From the NCBI RefSeq assembly GCF_029963765.1, contig NZ_JALBYU010000018.1, positions 62,001-126,000 on the forward strand: a DNA stretch of 64,000 nucleotides, in the 5' to 3' direction. Made by a program: the position numbers and the translations under genes. Source of the DNA: Pseudomonas sp. UYIF39 (GTDB lineage: Bacteria; Pseudomonadota; Gammaproteobacteria; Pseudomonadales; Pseudomonadaceae). Each line of letters opens with the position of its first letter. Within the stretch, counting starts at the first letter, position 1. Positions 20,814-30,030 of this stretch are shown piece by piece. The notes under the pieces are model-generated. The model was not told the DNA's origin and did not search any database. It was given only the letters and a program-made list of their open reading frames with translations.

Positions 20814-21722
20814 TCAGGAGGTCGACGCGGCGCTCGCCGATGCAGTGGCCTGAGGGGCCGGCTTTTCGGTGGGCGCAACACGCGCAAGGTGCACATTGAC
20901 CCGACGGTTCTTTGCCCGGTTGGCGGAATTGGTATTGGGCGCCAATGGATAACGCTCGCCGTGAAAGCGCACGGTGATCTGCGATTCCTGAATGCCGTTG
21001 GCCTTGAAGAACTCCATGACGGCCAGGGCCCGACGCCGCGACAGATCACGATTGGTCAGGCGGTTGCCGCTGTTATCGGAGTGGCCATCGAGCTCGATGT
21101 GGTTGACCGTCGGATCAGCCCTCATGAACTCCAGCATCACCTGTAATTGCGCCTTGGCCTGCGCGTCGAGATCGATGACTTCGCCGGGGAAGCCGATCTG
21201 CGATTGCTTAACCTGCTCGAAATTCTTCGGCAGCAGCTTCGCCACGCAGCCCTGATAGTCGTTAAATGCCTTGCTGAACTTGACTGGCAACAGACGCACT
21301 TCCGACACCCGGCCATCGCCCGAGTAATGTCGAACCACCGGACTGCGGCCATCCATCAGGCCGCTGATCAAGCGGCCTGCCTGAACTTGCGAACTGTTGA
21401 ACAACACATTGCCACTGCCGATTCGCACAGAACCAAGGTTGATGTCGCCACGCCCCGGCTGCCAGGGCGCAGCCGCCGCCAACAAGGTGGCCGAACCGCC
21501 GCCGATCATCGAGTTATAGGCCTTCAGACGGAACGTCGCTTGCTCGCCAGCGCGACGCACGAATTCGCCCGAACCAAAATCGGTGATCGGCTGAGCCAGG
21601 CGGCACTCGAACTTGTCTCCTTCGACCGTCCACTCGATGCTCTCCAGACGGGTCTGGAAAGTGAGCGCCATCGCAGGAAGGCTGGCAAACACGCTGAGCA
21701 AGGCTAAATAACGCTGGCGCAC
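20814..21722 (-). CDS. motY: Flagellar stator-associated protein MotY
   Basis: Periplasmic T-ring component that helps assemble the stator around the flagellar motor in Pseudomonas and Vibrio. The 302 residues comprise a signal peptide (ending ...SLPAMA), an N-terminal MotY domain, and an OmpA-like peptidoglycan-binding domain with ELDGHSDNSGNRLTNRDLSRRR-type residues (His/Asp/Arg) and NRRVNV. A GTG start at 21722 fits GGAG six bases upstream and the start of the signal peptide. The location between argG and pyrC is that of motY in P. aeruginosa (PA3526, from memory). Confidence 0.9.
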   Translation of the reverse strand: MRQRYLALLSVFASLPAMALTFQTRLESIEWTVEGDKFECRLAQPITDFGSGEFVRRAGEQATFRLKAYNSMIGGGSATLLAAAAPWQPGRGDINLGSVRIGSGNVLFNSSQVQAGRLISGLMDGRSPVVRHYSGDGRVSEVRLLPVKFSKAFNDYQGCVAKLLPKNFEQVKQSQIGFPGEVIDLDAQAKAQLQVMLEFMRADPTVNHIELDGHSDNSGNRLTNRDLSRRRALAVMEFFKANGIQESQITVRFHGERYPLAPNTNSANRAKNRRVNVHLARVAPTEKPAPQATASASAASTS

Positions 21723-21881
21723 GGGAGGCTCCACTGGCTTCTACAACAAAAAGACCGACACACAGATGTTTACGGCATACCTGTTGGATATCGGAAGCTT
21801 CCTGCAAAACTTGATAGCGAGTGCCTGTAAGTGTCTTTTCCGGTAGCATTCCCCTCAGTTTGACCCGCCTGGAATCCCCTC

Positions 21882-22928
21882 ATGTCCGACCGCCTGACCC
21901 TGCTGCGTCCCGACGACTGGCACATTCATCTTCGCGATGGTGCCGTGTTGACCAATACCGTTGCGGATGTCGCGCGCACCTTTGGTCGCGCCATCATCAT
22001 GCCCAACCTGGTACCTCCGGTGCGTAACGCCGCTGAAGCCGACGGCTATCGCCAGCGGATTCTCGCTGCACGCCCGGCCGGCAGTCGCTTCGAACCGTTG
22101 ATGGTGCTGTACCTGACCGACCGCACCCAGCCCGAAGAAATTCGCGAGGCCAAGGCCAGCGGTTTCATTCACGCCGCCAAGCTGTACCCGGCCGGCGCGA
22201 CCACCAACTCGGACTCCGGTGTCACCAGCATCGACAAGATCTTCCCTGCACTTGAGGCCATGGCTGAAGTCGGGATGCCCTTGCTGGTTCACGGTGAAGT
22301 CACCCGCGGCGATGTCGATGTGTTCGACCGCGAAAAAATCTTCATCGATGAGCACATGCGTCGTGTGGTCGAGCGTTTCCCGACGCTCAAAGTGGTGTTC
22401 GAACACATCACCACCGCCGACGCCGTGCAGTTCGTCAACGAGGCTTCGGCCAATGTTGGCGCGACCATCACCGCGCATCACCTGCTGTACAACCGCAACC
22501 ACATGCTGGTGGGCGGGATTCGGCCGCACTTCTATTGCCTGCCGATCCTCAAGCGCAATACCCATCAGGAAGCCCTGCTCGACGCCGCCACCAGCGGCAG
22601 CGACAAGTTCTTTCTGGGCACCGATTCGGCGCCCCATGCCCAGCACGCCAAAGAAGCCGCTTGCGGCTGTGCCGGTTGCTACACCGCTTATGCAGCGATC
22701 GAAATGTATGCCGAAGCCTTCGAACAGCGCAACGCGCTGGACAAGCTCGAAGCCTTTGCCAGCCTGAACGGCCCGCGTTTCTACGGCCTGCCGGTGAACA
22801 CCGATCGCATCACCCTGGTCCGCGAAGAGTGGACCGCCCCAACCAGCCTGCCATTTGGCGAGCTGACCGTAATCCCGCTGCGCGCCGGTGAAAAACTGCG
22901 CTGGCGCCTGCTGGAGGAACACGCGTGA
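21882..22928 (+). CDS. pyrC: Dihydroorotase
   Basis: Zinc amidohydrolase of pyrimidine synthesis (carbamoyl-aspartate to dihydroorotate), class II, 348 residues. The metal ligands are visible: WHIHLRDG, the carboxylated Lys in HAAKLYPAG, His in LLVHGEV, His in ITAHHLLYNRNHM, and the Asp in LGTDSAPHA. It overlaps rnt by four bases (GTGA), so the two genes are coupled. Confidence 0.98.
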   Translation: MSDRLTLLRPDDWHIHLRDGAVLTNTVADVARTFGRAIIMPNLVPPVRNAAEADGYRQRILAARPAGSRFEPLMVLYLTDRTQPEEIREAKASGFIHAAKLYPAGATTNSDSGVTSIDKIFPALEAMAEVGMPLLVHGEVTRGDVDVFDREKIFIDEHMRRVVERFPTLKVVFEHITTADAVQFVNEASANVGATITAHHLLYNRNHMLVGGIRPHFYCLPILKRNTHQEALLDAATSGSDKFFLGTDSAPHAQHAKEAACGCAGCYTAYAAIEMYAEAFEQRNALDKLEAFASLNGPRFYGLPVNTDRITLVREEWTAPTSLPFGELTVIPLRAGEKLRWRLLEEHA

Positions 22929-23602
22929 GTGAAGACCATTTCGACGACGAACAGGACGGTCAAGGCGGCGGAGGTGGTTCACGCCACCCGATGGCTGAGC
23001 GCTTCCGTGGATACCTGCCAGTCGTTGTCGACGTTGAAACCGGTGGTTTCAACTCTGCCACTGACGCCTTGCTGGAAATTGCCGCAACCACCATTGGCAT
23101 GGACGAAAAAGGGTTTGTGTACCCTGACCACACCTACTTCTTTCGCGTAGAGCCTTTTGAAGGCGCGAACATCGAAGCGGCCGCGTTGGAATTTACCGGG
23201 ATCAAACTCGACCACCCGCTGCGCATGGCAGTGAGTGAAGAAGCAGCGCTGACCGACATCTTCCGTGGCATCCGCAAGGCCCTGAAAGCCAATGGCTGCA
23301 AACGGGCGATTCTGGTCGGGCACAACAGCAGCTTTGATCTGGGCTTCCTCAACGCCGCCGTCGCGCGCCTGGACATGAAGCGCAACCCGTTTCATCCGTT
23401 CTCGAGCTTCGATACGGCAACACTGGCCGGTCTGGCTTACGGCCAAACGGTACTGGCCAAGGCCTGTCAGGCCGCCGATATCGACTTCGACGGGCGTGAA
23501 GCCCACTCGGCTCGCTACGACACCGAGAAGACGGCCGAGCTGTTCTGCGGCATCGTCAATCGCTGGAAACAAATGGGCGGCTGGGAAGACTACAACGACT
23601 GA
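22925..23602 (+). CDS. rnt: Ribonuclease T
   Basis: DEDD-family 3'-5' exoribonuclease that trims tRNA and other stable RNA ends; 225 residues. The exonuclease motifs are present: DVETGGF (Exo I), HNSSFDLGF (Exo II) and HSARYDTEKT (Exo III with His and Asp). A GTG start overlaps the end of pyrC. Confidence 0.97.
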   Translation: MSEDHFDDEQDGQGGGGGSRHPMAERFRGYLPVVVDVETGGFNSATDALLEIAATTIGMDEKGFVYPDHTYFFRVEPFEGANIEAAALEFTGIKLDHPLRMAVSEEAALTDIFRGIRKALKANGCKRAILVGHNSSFDLGFLNAAVARLDMKRNPFHPFSSFDTATLAGLAYGQTVLAKACQAADIDFDGREAHSARYDTEKTAELFCGIVNRWKQMGGWEDYND

Positions 23603-23628
23603 TCCGTCGTCAGGTTTATCCCGCGCAT

Positions 23629-23659
23629 AAAAAAACCGGCCTCAACGGCCGGTTTTTTT
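23629..23659. terminator. Bidirectional terminator between rnt and the peroxiredoxin gene
   Basis: A-run, AACCGGCC / GGCCGGTT stem with a short loop and a seven-T run. It lies between convergent genes. Confidence 0.92.
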
Positions 23660-23676
23660 GTGCCTGACGCTTGGGC

Positions 23677-24279
23677 TTACAGTGCCGCAGCGTGCTCGGT
23701 CAGGTAAGCCGCGACACCTTCGGTCGAAGCGGTCATGCCTTTGTCGCCTTTTTTCCAGTTGGCAGGGCAAACTTCGCCGTGCTCTTCGTGGAATTGCAGA
23801 GCGTCGACCAGACGGATCAGCTCTTCCATGTTACGGCCCAGCGGCAGGTCATTGATGATCTGCGAACGGACAACGCTTTTGTCGTCGATCAGGAACGCGC
23901 CACGGAAAGCTACGCCGTCAGCAGACTGAACGTCGTAGGCCTTCATGACTTCCTGCTTGATATCGGCAGCCATGGTGTAGCGAACCTGGCCGATACCGCC
24001 ATTGTTCACCGGGGTGTTGCGCCAGGCGTTGTGGGTGAAGTGCGAGTCGATCGAAACGGCGATCACTTCAACGTTGCGTGCCTTGAAGTCAGACATGCGG
24101 TTGTCCAGAGCGATCAGCTCGGACGGGCAAACGAAGGTGAAGTCCAGTGGGTAGAAGAACACCAGGCCGTATTTGCCTTTGATGGCCGACGACAGGGTGA
24201 AGCTGTCTACGATTTCGCCATTGCCGAGTACGGCCGGTACGGTGAAGTCAGGGGCTTGTTTGCCTACGAGTACGCTCAT
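23677..24279 (-). CDS. Typical 2-Cys peroxiredoxin (AhpC/Tsa)
   Basis: Thiol peroxidase that reduces peroxides, 200 residues. The peroxidatic Cys lies in FTFVCPSE (near residue 51) and the resolving Cys in EVCPANW (near residue 170). GGAGATATCC precedes the start. In P. aeruginosa the gene in this position is an alkyl-hydroperoxide-reductase-like gene next to bfd. The partner reductase is not encoded here. Confidence 0.96.
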   Translation of the reverse strand: MSVLVGKQAPDFTVPAVLGNGEIVDSFTLSSAIKGKYGLVFFYPLDFTFVCPSELIALDNRMSDFKARNVEVIAVSIDSHFTHNAWRNTPVNNGGIGQVRYTMAADIKQEVMKAYDVQSADGVAFRGAFLIDDKSVVRSQIINDLPLGRNMEELIRLVDALQFHEEHGEVCPANWKKGDKGMTASTEGVAAYLTEHAAAL

Positions 24280-24524
24280 TGGATATCTCCTGGTGTAATA
24301 ACGTGAAGAACTGGGCTCGTATCAGCCTGTCACCTTCAGGCGACGGCCCTGTGACACGACCCTCTTCGCAAGGACCGACCATCATACACGGCGTTTTTAA
24401 GCTGTCCTCAACGGTTTTTCGCAGGTTCGTAAAATTGCCGTCGCCGCGGTTACTGGCAGATTGCCCTGACGAAAACCGTTCGTCAGTCGCGCCCGCTTAT
24501 AACGCGAAGCTTTCAGAAAGCACT

Positions 24525-24553
24525 TTGACAATCATTCTCGTTAACATTAAGAT
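24525..24553 (+). promoter_or_regulatory. bfd promoter with overlapping Fur box
   Basis: A near-consensus promoter, TTGACA, 17 bases, then TAAGAT, ends 39 bases before the bfd start. The spacer is occupied by a Fur-type operator at 24527-24545 that matches 15 of 19 positions of the GATAATGAGAATCATTATC type on the minus strand. Repression by Fur-iron would block polymerase directly, so bfd should be made in iron starvation, when iron is released from bacterioferritin. Confidence 0.8.
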
Positions 24554-24592
24554 CCATCGCAATTGAGTCACAACCAGCGACGGTTTTCACTT

Positions 24593-24811
24593 ATGTATGT
24601 CTGCCTCTGCACTGGCGTCACCGACGGTCAAATCCGCGAAGCAATCTATGAAGGTTGCTGCAGCTATAAGGAAGTCCGTCAGGCCACCGGCGTTGCGAGC
24701 CAATGCGGTAAATGCGCCTGCCTTGCCAAGGAGGTCGTTCGCGAAACCCTGACCAAGCTGCAATCGGCCCAGGCTGCAATTCCCTATCCTGTAGAATTTA
24801 CTGCCGCGTAA
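24593..24811 (+). CDS. bfd: Bacterioferritin-associated ferredoxin
   Basis: Small 2Fe-2S protein that reduces BfrB to mobilise stored iron; 72 residues. The cluster ligands are Cys4 and Cys6 (YVCLCTGV) and the C-terminal CGKC pair. The start at 24593 gives the standard MYVCLC N-terminus. It has a Fur-controlled promoter and its own terminator, whereas bfr follows separately. Confidence 0.97.
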   Translation: MYVCLCTGVTDGQIREAIYEGCCSYKEVRQATGVASQCGKCACLAKEVVRETLTKLQSAQAAIPYPVEFTAA

Positions 24812-24828
24812 CTACCATATTTCAAAGA

Positions 24829-24854
24829 ACCGGACTTGATGTCCGGTTTTTTTA
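24829..24854 (+). terminator. bfd terminator
   Basis: Stem AACCGGAC / GTCCGGTT with loop TTGAT, followed by a run of seven T. It separates bfd from bfr. Confidence 0.9.
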
Positions 24855-25010
24855 TACCTGAAAATCAATCGCTTACGCTCTAGACGCGGAACAAAAACAT
24901 TCTTATTCAGATTAATTTTCATTTAAGTTTCAATAACTTAGGTTTGACACCCTTAATTACGCGGCTCAAACTCTGCCTCATTGACAGCTAATAAAGGGCA
25001 GGACCCCATC

Positions 25011-25484
25011 ATGAAAGGCGACATTACAGTCATCCAGCATCTCAACAAGATCCTTGCCAATGAACTGGTCGCGATCAATCAATACTTCCTGCATGCACGC
25101 ATGTACGAAGACTGGGGCCTGAACAAGCTCGGCAAGCACGAGTACCACGAATCCATCGACGAGATGAAGCACGCAGACAAGCTGATCAAGCGCATCCTGT
25201 TCCTTGAAGGCCTGCCGAACGTCCAGGACCTGGGCAAGCTGCAGATCGGCGAACACACCAAGGAAATGCTTGAGTGCGACCTGCGTATCGAACGCACCGG
25301 TCATGCGGATCTCAAAGTGGCTATCGCTCATTGCGAAACCGTTGGCGACTTTGGTAGCCGTGAACTGCTTGAAGATATTCTTGAATCCGAAGAAGAACAT
25401 ATCGACTGGCTGGAAACCCAACTGGGTCTGATCGATAAAGTCGGTCTTGAGAACTATCTGCAATCGCAGATGGGCGAAGAGTAG
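25011..25484 (+). CDS. bfr: Bacterioferritin (BfrB type)
   Basis: Haem-containing iron-storage protein that forms a 24-mer; 157 residues. The ferroxidase ligands are visible: Glu in NELVAINQYF, Glu and His in ESIDEMKHADKL, Glu near residue 94, and Glu-x2-His in ESEEEHIDWLE. The Met in DEMKHAD is the haem ligand. The ATG at 25011 follows GGCAGGACC. The gene is followed immediately by a REP element. The AT-rich 170-base leader probably carries its promoter (TTGACA at 24944), though the -10 is not clear. Confidence 0.96.
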   Translation: MKGDITVIQHLNKILANELVAINQYFLHARMYEDWGLNKLGKHEYHESIDEMKHADKLIKRILFLEGLPNVQDLGKLQIGEHTKEMLECDLRIERTGHADLKVAIAHCETVGDFGSRELLEDILESEEEHIDWLETQLGLIDKVGLENYLQSQMGEE

Positions 25485-25485
25485 T

Positions 25486-25653
25486 AGCTGTCGAGTGCAA
25501 CGAGGCTGCGATCTTGGCGATGGCAGTGGCGACATCGACATCGACATAACTTATCAAGCGCAATAAAAAGCCCCACTCCTCTTTCGAGGGTGGGGCTTTT
25601 TAGTTGCTGAAGATCAAAAGATCGCAGCCTCGTTTCACTCGACAGCTCCTACA
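25486..25653. repeat. Inverted REP pair enclosing a terminator
   Basis: A degenerate REP (25486-25515, starting two bases after the bfr stop) and a full REP arm (25616-25653) face each other about 100 bases apart. They belong to the same family as the REPIN at 9097-9191. The bfr/grxD bidirectional terminator lies between them. Confidence 0.85.
25565..25601. terminator. Bidirectional terminator between bfr and grxD
   Basis: AAAAAGCCCCAC with GTGGGGCTTTTT around a short loop; it serves the convergent bfr and grxD genes. Confidence 0.92.
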
Positions 25654-25661
25654 GGAGCTAG

Positions 25662-26003
25662 TCAGGCTTCGGACTTGTTGGCAGCAGCAGCTTCGACAGC
25701 AGCCTTGATGGTGGTTTGCAGCGAACCGTCTGCAGCCATCTCAGTCATGATGTCGCTACCGCCGACCAGCTCACCGCCCACCCACAGTTGCGGGAAGGTT
25801 GGCCAGTTGGCGTATTTTGGCAGGTTGGCGCGGATTTCCGGGTTCTGCAGGATGTCCACATACGCAAACTTTTCACCACACGCCATCACGGCCTGCGCGG
25901 CTTTCGCGGAGAAGCCGCACTGCGGGGCATTCGGCGAACCTTTCATGTAAAGCAGAATGGTGTTGTTAGCAATCTGCTCTTTAATCGTTTCGATGATATC
26001 CAT
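25662..26003 (-). CDS. grxD: Monothiol glutaredoxin GrxD
   Basis: CGFS-type glutaredoxin that binds and delivers 2Fe-2S clusters; 113 residues. The active site CGFS is preceded by the conserved MKGSPNAPQ, and WPTFPQLWVGGELVGGSDI forms the glutathione-binding region. Ordinary length plus an Ala-rich tail. Confidence 0.97.
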   Translation of the reverse strand: MDIIETIKEQIANNTILLYMKGSPNAPQCGFSAKAAQAVMACGEKFAYVDILQNPEIRANLPKYANWPTFPQLWVGGELVGGSDIMTEMAADGSLQTTIKAAVEAAAANKSEA

Positions 26004-26100
26004 GGAGCACCTCGGCTGAACTTTCCGACTCAGGGGTCGGCACGGTGGCGCATTGTAACGGAAACCCGAGCACCCTGCTCGGTCTCCCCGACAGACTCAG

Positions 26101-28206
26101 TCAAGCCGCTGCCACGGTCACTGGCACACCGTTCAACGCCGCATTGCCCGACAACTCATCGAGCTGACACTCGTCGGTCAAGTCATTGGCGCTGGAACCC
26201 GGCTGACCACTGGCAATGGTCATTTGCACGCCTGGCCGCGCATGGCCCCAACCGTGCGGAAGGCTGACCACGCCTTTCATCATATCCAGACTTCCGAGCA
26301 CTTCAACTTCGATCTCACCGACCCGCGAACTGACCCGCACTCGCTGCCCGTCGTTGAGCCCACGACTGGCCAGGTCATCCGGGTGCATCAGCAATTGATG
26401 GCGCGGCTTGCCCTTCACCAGGCGGTGATAGTTGTGCATCCACGAGTTATTGCTGCGCACATGACGACGGCCGATCATCAGCAATTCATCAGCAGCCGGC
26501 GCTTGCAGTGCCGCAAAGCGCACGAGATCAGCAAGGATCGCGGCAGGCGCCGCCTGGACTCGCTGATCAGCCGTTTTCAGACGTGGCGCCAGATTGGATT
26601 TCAATGCCCCAAGATCAACACCATGAGGGTGATCAAACAACGTCGCCAGCGATAACTTGTGCTCCGAAGCGTCGCCATACAGCCCCATTCGCAAGCCATG
26701 ATCAATCATCTGCGCCGGAGCAACGGTTGGTTTCAATGCTTTGCCAGTCTTCGCAGCAAAGGCCTTGGCCAGCCCCACGAATATCTCCCAGTCATGCAAC
26801 GCACCTTCGGGCTTGGCCAGGATCGCGCGATTGAACCGACTGACGTTACGCACCGCAAACATATTGAAAGTCGTGTCGTAATGATCGTTTTCCAGGGCCG
26901 AGGTGGACGGCAGAATCAGGTCGGCAAACCGCGTGGTCTCATTGATGTACAGGTCGATGCTGACCATGAACTCCAAACCGTCCAGCGCCTGTTCCAGTTG
27001 CCGGCCATTGGGCGTCGACAGTACCGGATTACCCGCCACGGTAATCAGCGCGCGGACCTGCCCTTCCCCTTCAGTAAGCATCTCTTCGGCCAGTGCCGAG
27101 ACCGGCAGTTCTCCACCATATTCAGGACGCCCGGAGACCCGACTCTGCCACAGATTGAAATGCCCACCTGAGGTGGACGCCACCAGGTCCACCGCAGGTT
27201 CGGTGCACAACGCCCCTCCTACGCGATCAAGATTACCGGTGACCAGATTGATCAGTTGCACAACCCAATGACACAAGGTGCCAAACGCCTGGGTCGAGAC
27301 ACCCATGCGGCCGTAACAGACCGCTGTCGGTGCCGCCGAAAAGTCCCGTGCCAGTTGGCGGATCTGTTCGGCAGGCACCGCGCACAGTGGGCTCATGGCC
27401 TCGGCGGTGAAATTCGCGACCGCCTCCCGCACCTCATTCAGACCGTCCACCGGCAAATGACTGTCGCGGGTCAGACCTTCAGCGAACAAGGTATTGAGCA
27501 GTCCGAACAACAACGCCGCATCGCCACCGGGGCGCACGAATAGATGCTGGTCGGCAATCGCCGCGGTTTCGCTGCGGCGCGGATCGACCACCACCACTTT
27601 GCCGCCGCGGGCCTGAATAGCCTTCAAACGCTTCTCCACATCCGGCACGGTCATGATGCTGCCGTTGGAGGCCAGCGGATTGCCGCCGAGGATCAGCATG
27701 AAATCGGTGTGATCGATGTCCGGGATCGGCAACAGCAAACCGTGGCCGTACATCAAATGGCTTGTCAGGTGATGGGGCAACTGGTCGACTGAGGTCGCGG
27801 AAAACCGGTTGCGGGTTTTCAACAGGCCGAGAAAGTAATTGCTGTGGGTCATCAACCCATAGTTGTGCACGCTGGGGTTGCCTTGATAGACCGCCACCGC
27901 ATTCTGTCCGTGACGCTCCTGAATCGCCGCCAGACGTTCGGCTACAAGGTTGAAGGCGTCTTCCCACTCGATGGGTTGCCATTCACTGCCGACCCGCAGC
28001 ATCGGCTGACGCAAACGATCCGGATCGTTCTGAATATCTTGCAGGGCGACGGCCTTGGGGCAGATGTGCCCGCGGCTGAATGTATCCTGAGCGTCCCCCT
28101 TGATCGAAGTGATCTGCACTGCGCCTTCGACTTCGGTGGTTTCGATGGTCAGGCCGCAGATGGCTTCACACAGGTGGCACGCACGGTGATGGAGAGTCTT
28201 GGTCAT
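26101..28206 (-). CDS. Molybdopterin-dependent oxidoreductase (FdhF/NapA superfamily)
   Basis: 701-residue protein with an N-terminal 4Fe-4S site (CHLCEAICGL with the fourth Cys in HICPKA) and the molybdopterin-guanine-dinucleotide binding domains, ending in the C-terminal dinucleotide-binding barrel (residues about 580-690). No signal peptide or Tat motif is present, so it is cytosolic. There is no accessory subunit gene beside it. Substrate unknown; family members include formate dehydrogenases and assimilatory enzymes. Confidence 0.88.
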   Translation of the reverse strand: MTKTLHHRACHLCEAICGLTIETTEVEGAVQITSIKGDAQDTFSRGHICPKAVALQDIQNDPDRLRQPMLRVGSEWQPIEWEDAFNLVAERLAAIQERHGQNAVAVYQGNPSVHNYGLMTHSNYFLGLLKTRNRFSATSVDQLPHHLTSHLMYGHGLLLPIPDIDHTDFMLILGGNPLASNGSIMTVPDVEKRLKAIQARGGKVVVVDPRRSETAAIADQHLFVRPGGDAALLFGLLNTLFAEGLTRDSHLPVDGLNEVREAVANFTAEAMSPLCAVPAEQIRQLARDFSAAPTAVCYGRMGVSTQAFGTLCHWVVQLINLVTGNLDRVGGALCTEPAVDLVASTSGGHFNLWQSRVSGRPEYGGELPVSALAEEMLTEGEGQVRALITVAGNPVLSTPNGRQLEQALDGLEFMVSIDLYINETTRFADLILPSTSALENDHYDTTFNMFAVRNVSRFNRAILAKPEGALHDWEIFVGLAKAFAAKTGKALKPTVAPAQMIDHGLRMGLYGDASEHKLSLATLFDHPHGVDLGALKSNLAPRLKTADQRVQAAPAAILADLVRFAALQAPAADELLMIGRRHVRSNNSWMHNYHRLVKGKPRHQLLMHPDDLASRGLNDGQRVRVSSRVGEIEVEVLGSLDMMKGVVSLPHGWGHARPGVQMTIASGQPGSSANDLTDECQLDELSGNAALNGVPVTVAAA

Positions 28207-28340
28207 GGCCAGTCTCTGTCTTGTTCTGGGCGGGCAATATCGGCCGCGGGAACAAAACTATGGCGCCAGAGCCACTGCTGCGCCAGCGACGTTCGTCTTG
28301 TGAATTGGCGACTATCAGGCCAGCCGATGACCGTCGGGGA

Positions 28341-28631
28341 TCAGTTCGGCGGCAGCCTCGGCGGCCCTTGCAACTGAATCTCCTGAATGGTTTCGATCTG
28401 CTCTTGAGCGACATGAACACCGGTGAGTTCACCGATCAGCCGCCAGTGCTCGTCGAGCCCGGTGCTGATGGTTGCCATGCGGTCGATCATCCGCCGGCCG
28501 GCCGCCTTGGTCACTTGGTCCTCACTGCGCATCAACTCGAAGGACATCGAGGTCATGGACGCGGTGAGGTGGGTCAGCGAGCGAGCCGTGAGGCCGAGTA
28601 ATTCCATTAACTGTCGTTCTTTCGATTCCAT
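28341..28631 (-). CDS. Hypothetical 96-residue protein
   Basis: Unrecognised helical protein, Met- and Thr-rich at the N-terminus (LGLTARSLTHLTASMTSMSF) with a Pro-rich end. AGGAAG lies ten bases before the ATG. It ends 134 bases upstream of the oxidoreductase gene on the same strand, so the two may be co-transcribed. It is probably the last chromosomal gene before the prophage. Confidence 0.65.
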   Translation of the reverse strand: MESKERQLMELLGLTARSLTHLTASMTSMSFELMRSEDQVTKAAGRRMIDRMATISTGLDEHWRLIGELTGVHVAQEQIETIQEIQLQGPPRLPPN

Positions 28632-29370
28632 TCCGAAGGCTTCCTGCGTCGTTCGTGCGTTAGTTATAACCCGCCACTTAGCATTAGCAAATGTTTCAGA
28701 CCAGACACATCTCTCAATCCTAAGTACAAATGCTTCGAATGACAGGTCAGAAACCGACCGCTGCTATGCCGTCCCCGCCCCGTTTGATTGCAAAGCCCCG
28801 TGACCCCAGTGTACAAATGACGGGCTGCTGTCAGGAAACAGGCTTCAAAAGCGCTACTGCGGTCACCCCGTAGCCCCTCTGAACTCCCCTAAAAACCGTA
28901 GCCCTATTGGTAAGACGCGACATTTAATTATGACGTCTACATGGGGGTAAGCGGGGATTCGGCCTTTGATTTCAAGGGCCAAGCCCCAAGGGTTCCCCGT
29001 AATACTCCGTCGCTCCCCGATAAATTGGCCCAAGAATTGGCCCAGCCATCTCCGGCGTTCTGCCTGCGATAACCCAACGCAACACCGCGCCTCAGTGGTT
29101 GATGCCACCCAATTACGGTATCAAAGCCTGGGATGCCGCATAGAAACGAAACAAGGCCTTTTGAATCAAGGCCTTGAGTCCTAAATCAGCCAATAAAACC
29201 ACCGACTTTTCCGACTCTTCTGAACCCAATAAACATTGGTCCAAACGGTTGCGTTTTGGGGAAGAATTCCCCGAAGAAAATCCCACCTACGGCGTTCTGC
29301 CGACCGAACACCCCAACCCAGAATCTACAACTCGTCGCCCTACCCTCGCTGAAACGTCGCGCCTCGATTA
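28632..29370. other. Chromosome-prophage junction region, probable attL
   Basis: About 740 bases without a well-supported gene. It holds a hairpin CAAGGCCTT/AAGGCCTTG at 29152-29176. Minus-strand frames at 28863 and 29186 lack ribosome sites. No tRNA or tmRNA could be recognised, so the integration target is not an obvious RNA gene. The first prophage gene appears at 29405, so attL should lie here; the core cannot be identified because attR is outside the window. Confidence 0.5.
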
Positions 29371-29386
29371 CTGTATATCCAAACAG
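29371..29386 (+). promoter_or_regulatory. LexA (SOS) box
   Basis: CTGTATATCCAAACAG fits the CTG-N10-CAG SOS box with the usual AT-rich core. A TATAGAT -10-like element overlaps its right edge. It ends 19 bases before the start of the 110-residue gene, so that gene is probably induced by DNA damage. Confidence 0.8.
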
Positions 29387-29404
29387 TATAGATAAGGTGC
29401 CGTC

Positions 29405-29737
29405 GTGGACCCGTACGAAATCGAAGACACAAGCGACTGGCTCGGCTGCCCGACCGAGCTGGAGACCTGTCGGCACCAACTCCGGATGTATGAGAACGAA
29501 TTCGAGGAACTGAACCTGCAATTGCGCCAGGCCCGGGAAAAAATATTCACGCTGGTCGAAATGCACGCCGAAGCGATGAATCATCGTGACGAAGCCGTGG
29601 CGAACTTGCGGGAGCGTTCCGGTGAGGCCGCGAAACTCCGCAAGAAACTCTACGCTGCGAGAGAGCATCAGCGCGAAGCTGAGCGCCTTCGCGGGATACA
29701 CAACGGCCTGACACCTCAGCCGAAACCTATCACTTGA
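29405..29737 (+). CDS. SOS-controlled coiled-coil protein, unknown function
   Basis: 110 residues with a GTG start and AAGGTG upstream. The N-terminus is acidic (DPYEIEDTSDWLGCP); residues about 20-95 form a heptad-rich coiled coil (ENEFEELNLQLRQARE... RKKLYAAREHQREAERL). It resembles small proteins at the ends of other P. fluorescens prophages, but no function is known to me. A LexA box directly upstream links it to prophage induction or DNA-damage response. It is transcribed opposite to the late operon. Confidence 0.75.
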   Translation: MDPYEIEDTSDWLGCPTELETCRHQLRMYENEFEELNLQLRQAREKIFTLVEMHAEAMNHRDEAVANLRERSGEAAKLRKKLYAAREHQREAERLRGIHNGLTPQPKPIT

Positions 29738-30030
29738 GCACGGACAGAATGGCGCGCAGGTACGCCTGACCCGCCGCCAGCACTATCAGTCCTTGATCGC
29801 GCGCTCCCTCCCTCTCGACGCCACTGATTCATCCTAGGACTGTAAAGAGCCGTCCACCCCCTGCGGCTTGGCTCGGACCTTTTAGCGAAGCATTCCCTGG
29901 TTGAGTATTGCTCAGCAACTTGGTAGTGGAGTTGAGCGCGGGAAAAACAAGTAAAAAACGGGCATAATCAGGTCAGCTTCTACATAAATCACTAGCTATG
30001 CACCTAGTCAGCGAAGGAAACTTTCAAAGC

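Noticed and set aside
28863..29108. 81-codon minus-strand frame in the junction region
   Set aside because: No ribosome site and no recognised family; may be a decayed host or integration-site sequence, so described only within the junction region.
28632..29404. tRNA or tmRNA as integration target
   Set aside because: No cloverleaf or ssrA-like sequence could be read on either strand.
29186..29701. 171-codon minus-strand frame
   Set aside because: Opposes the coiled-coil gene that has a LexA box, GTG start and RBS.
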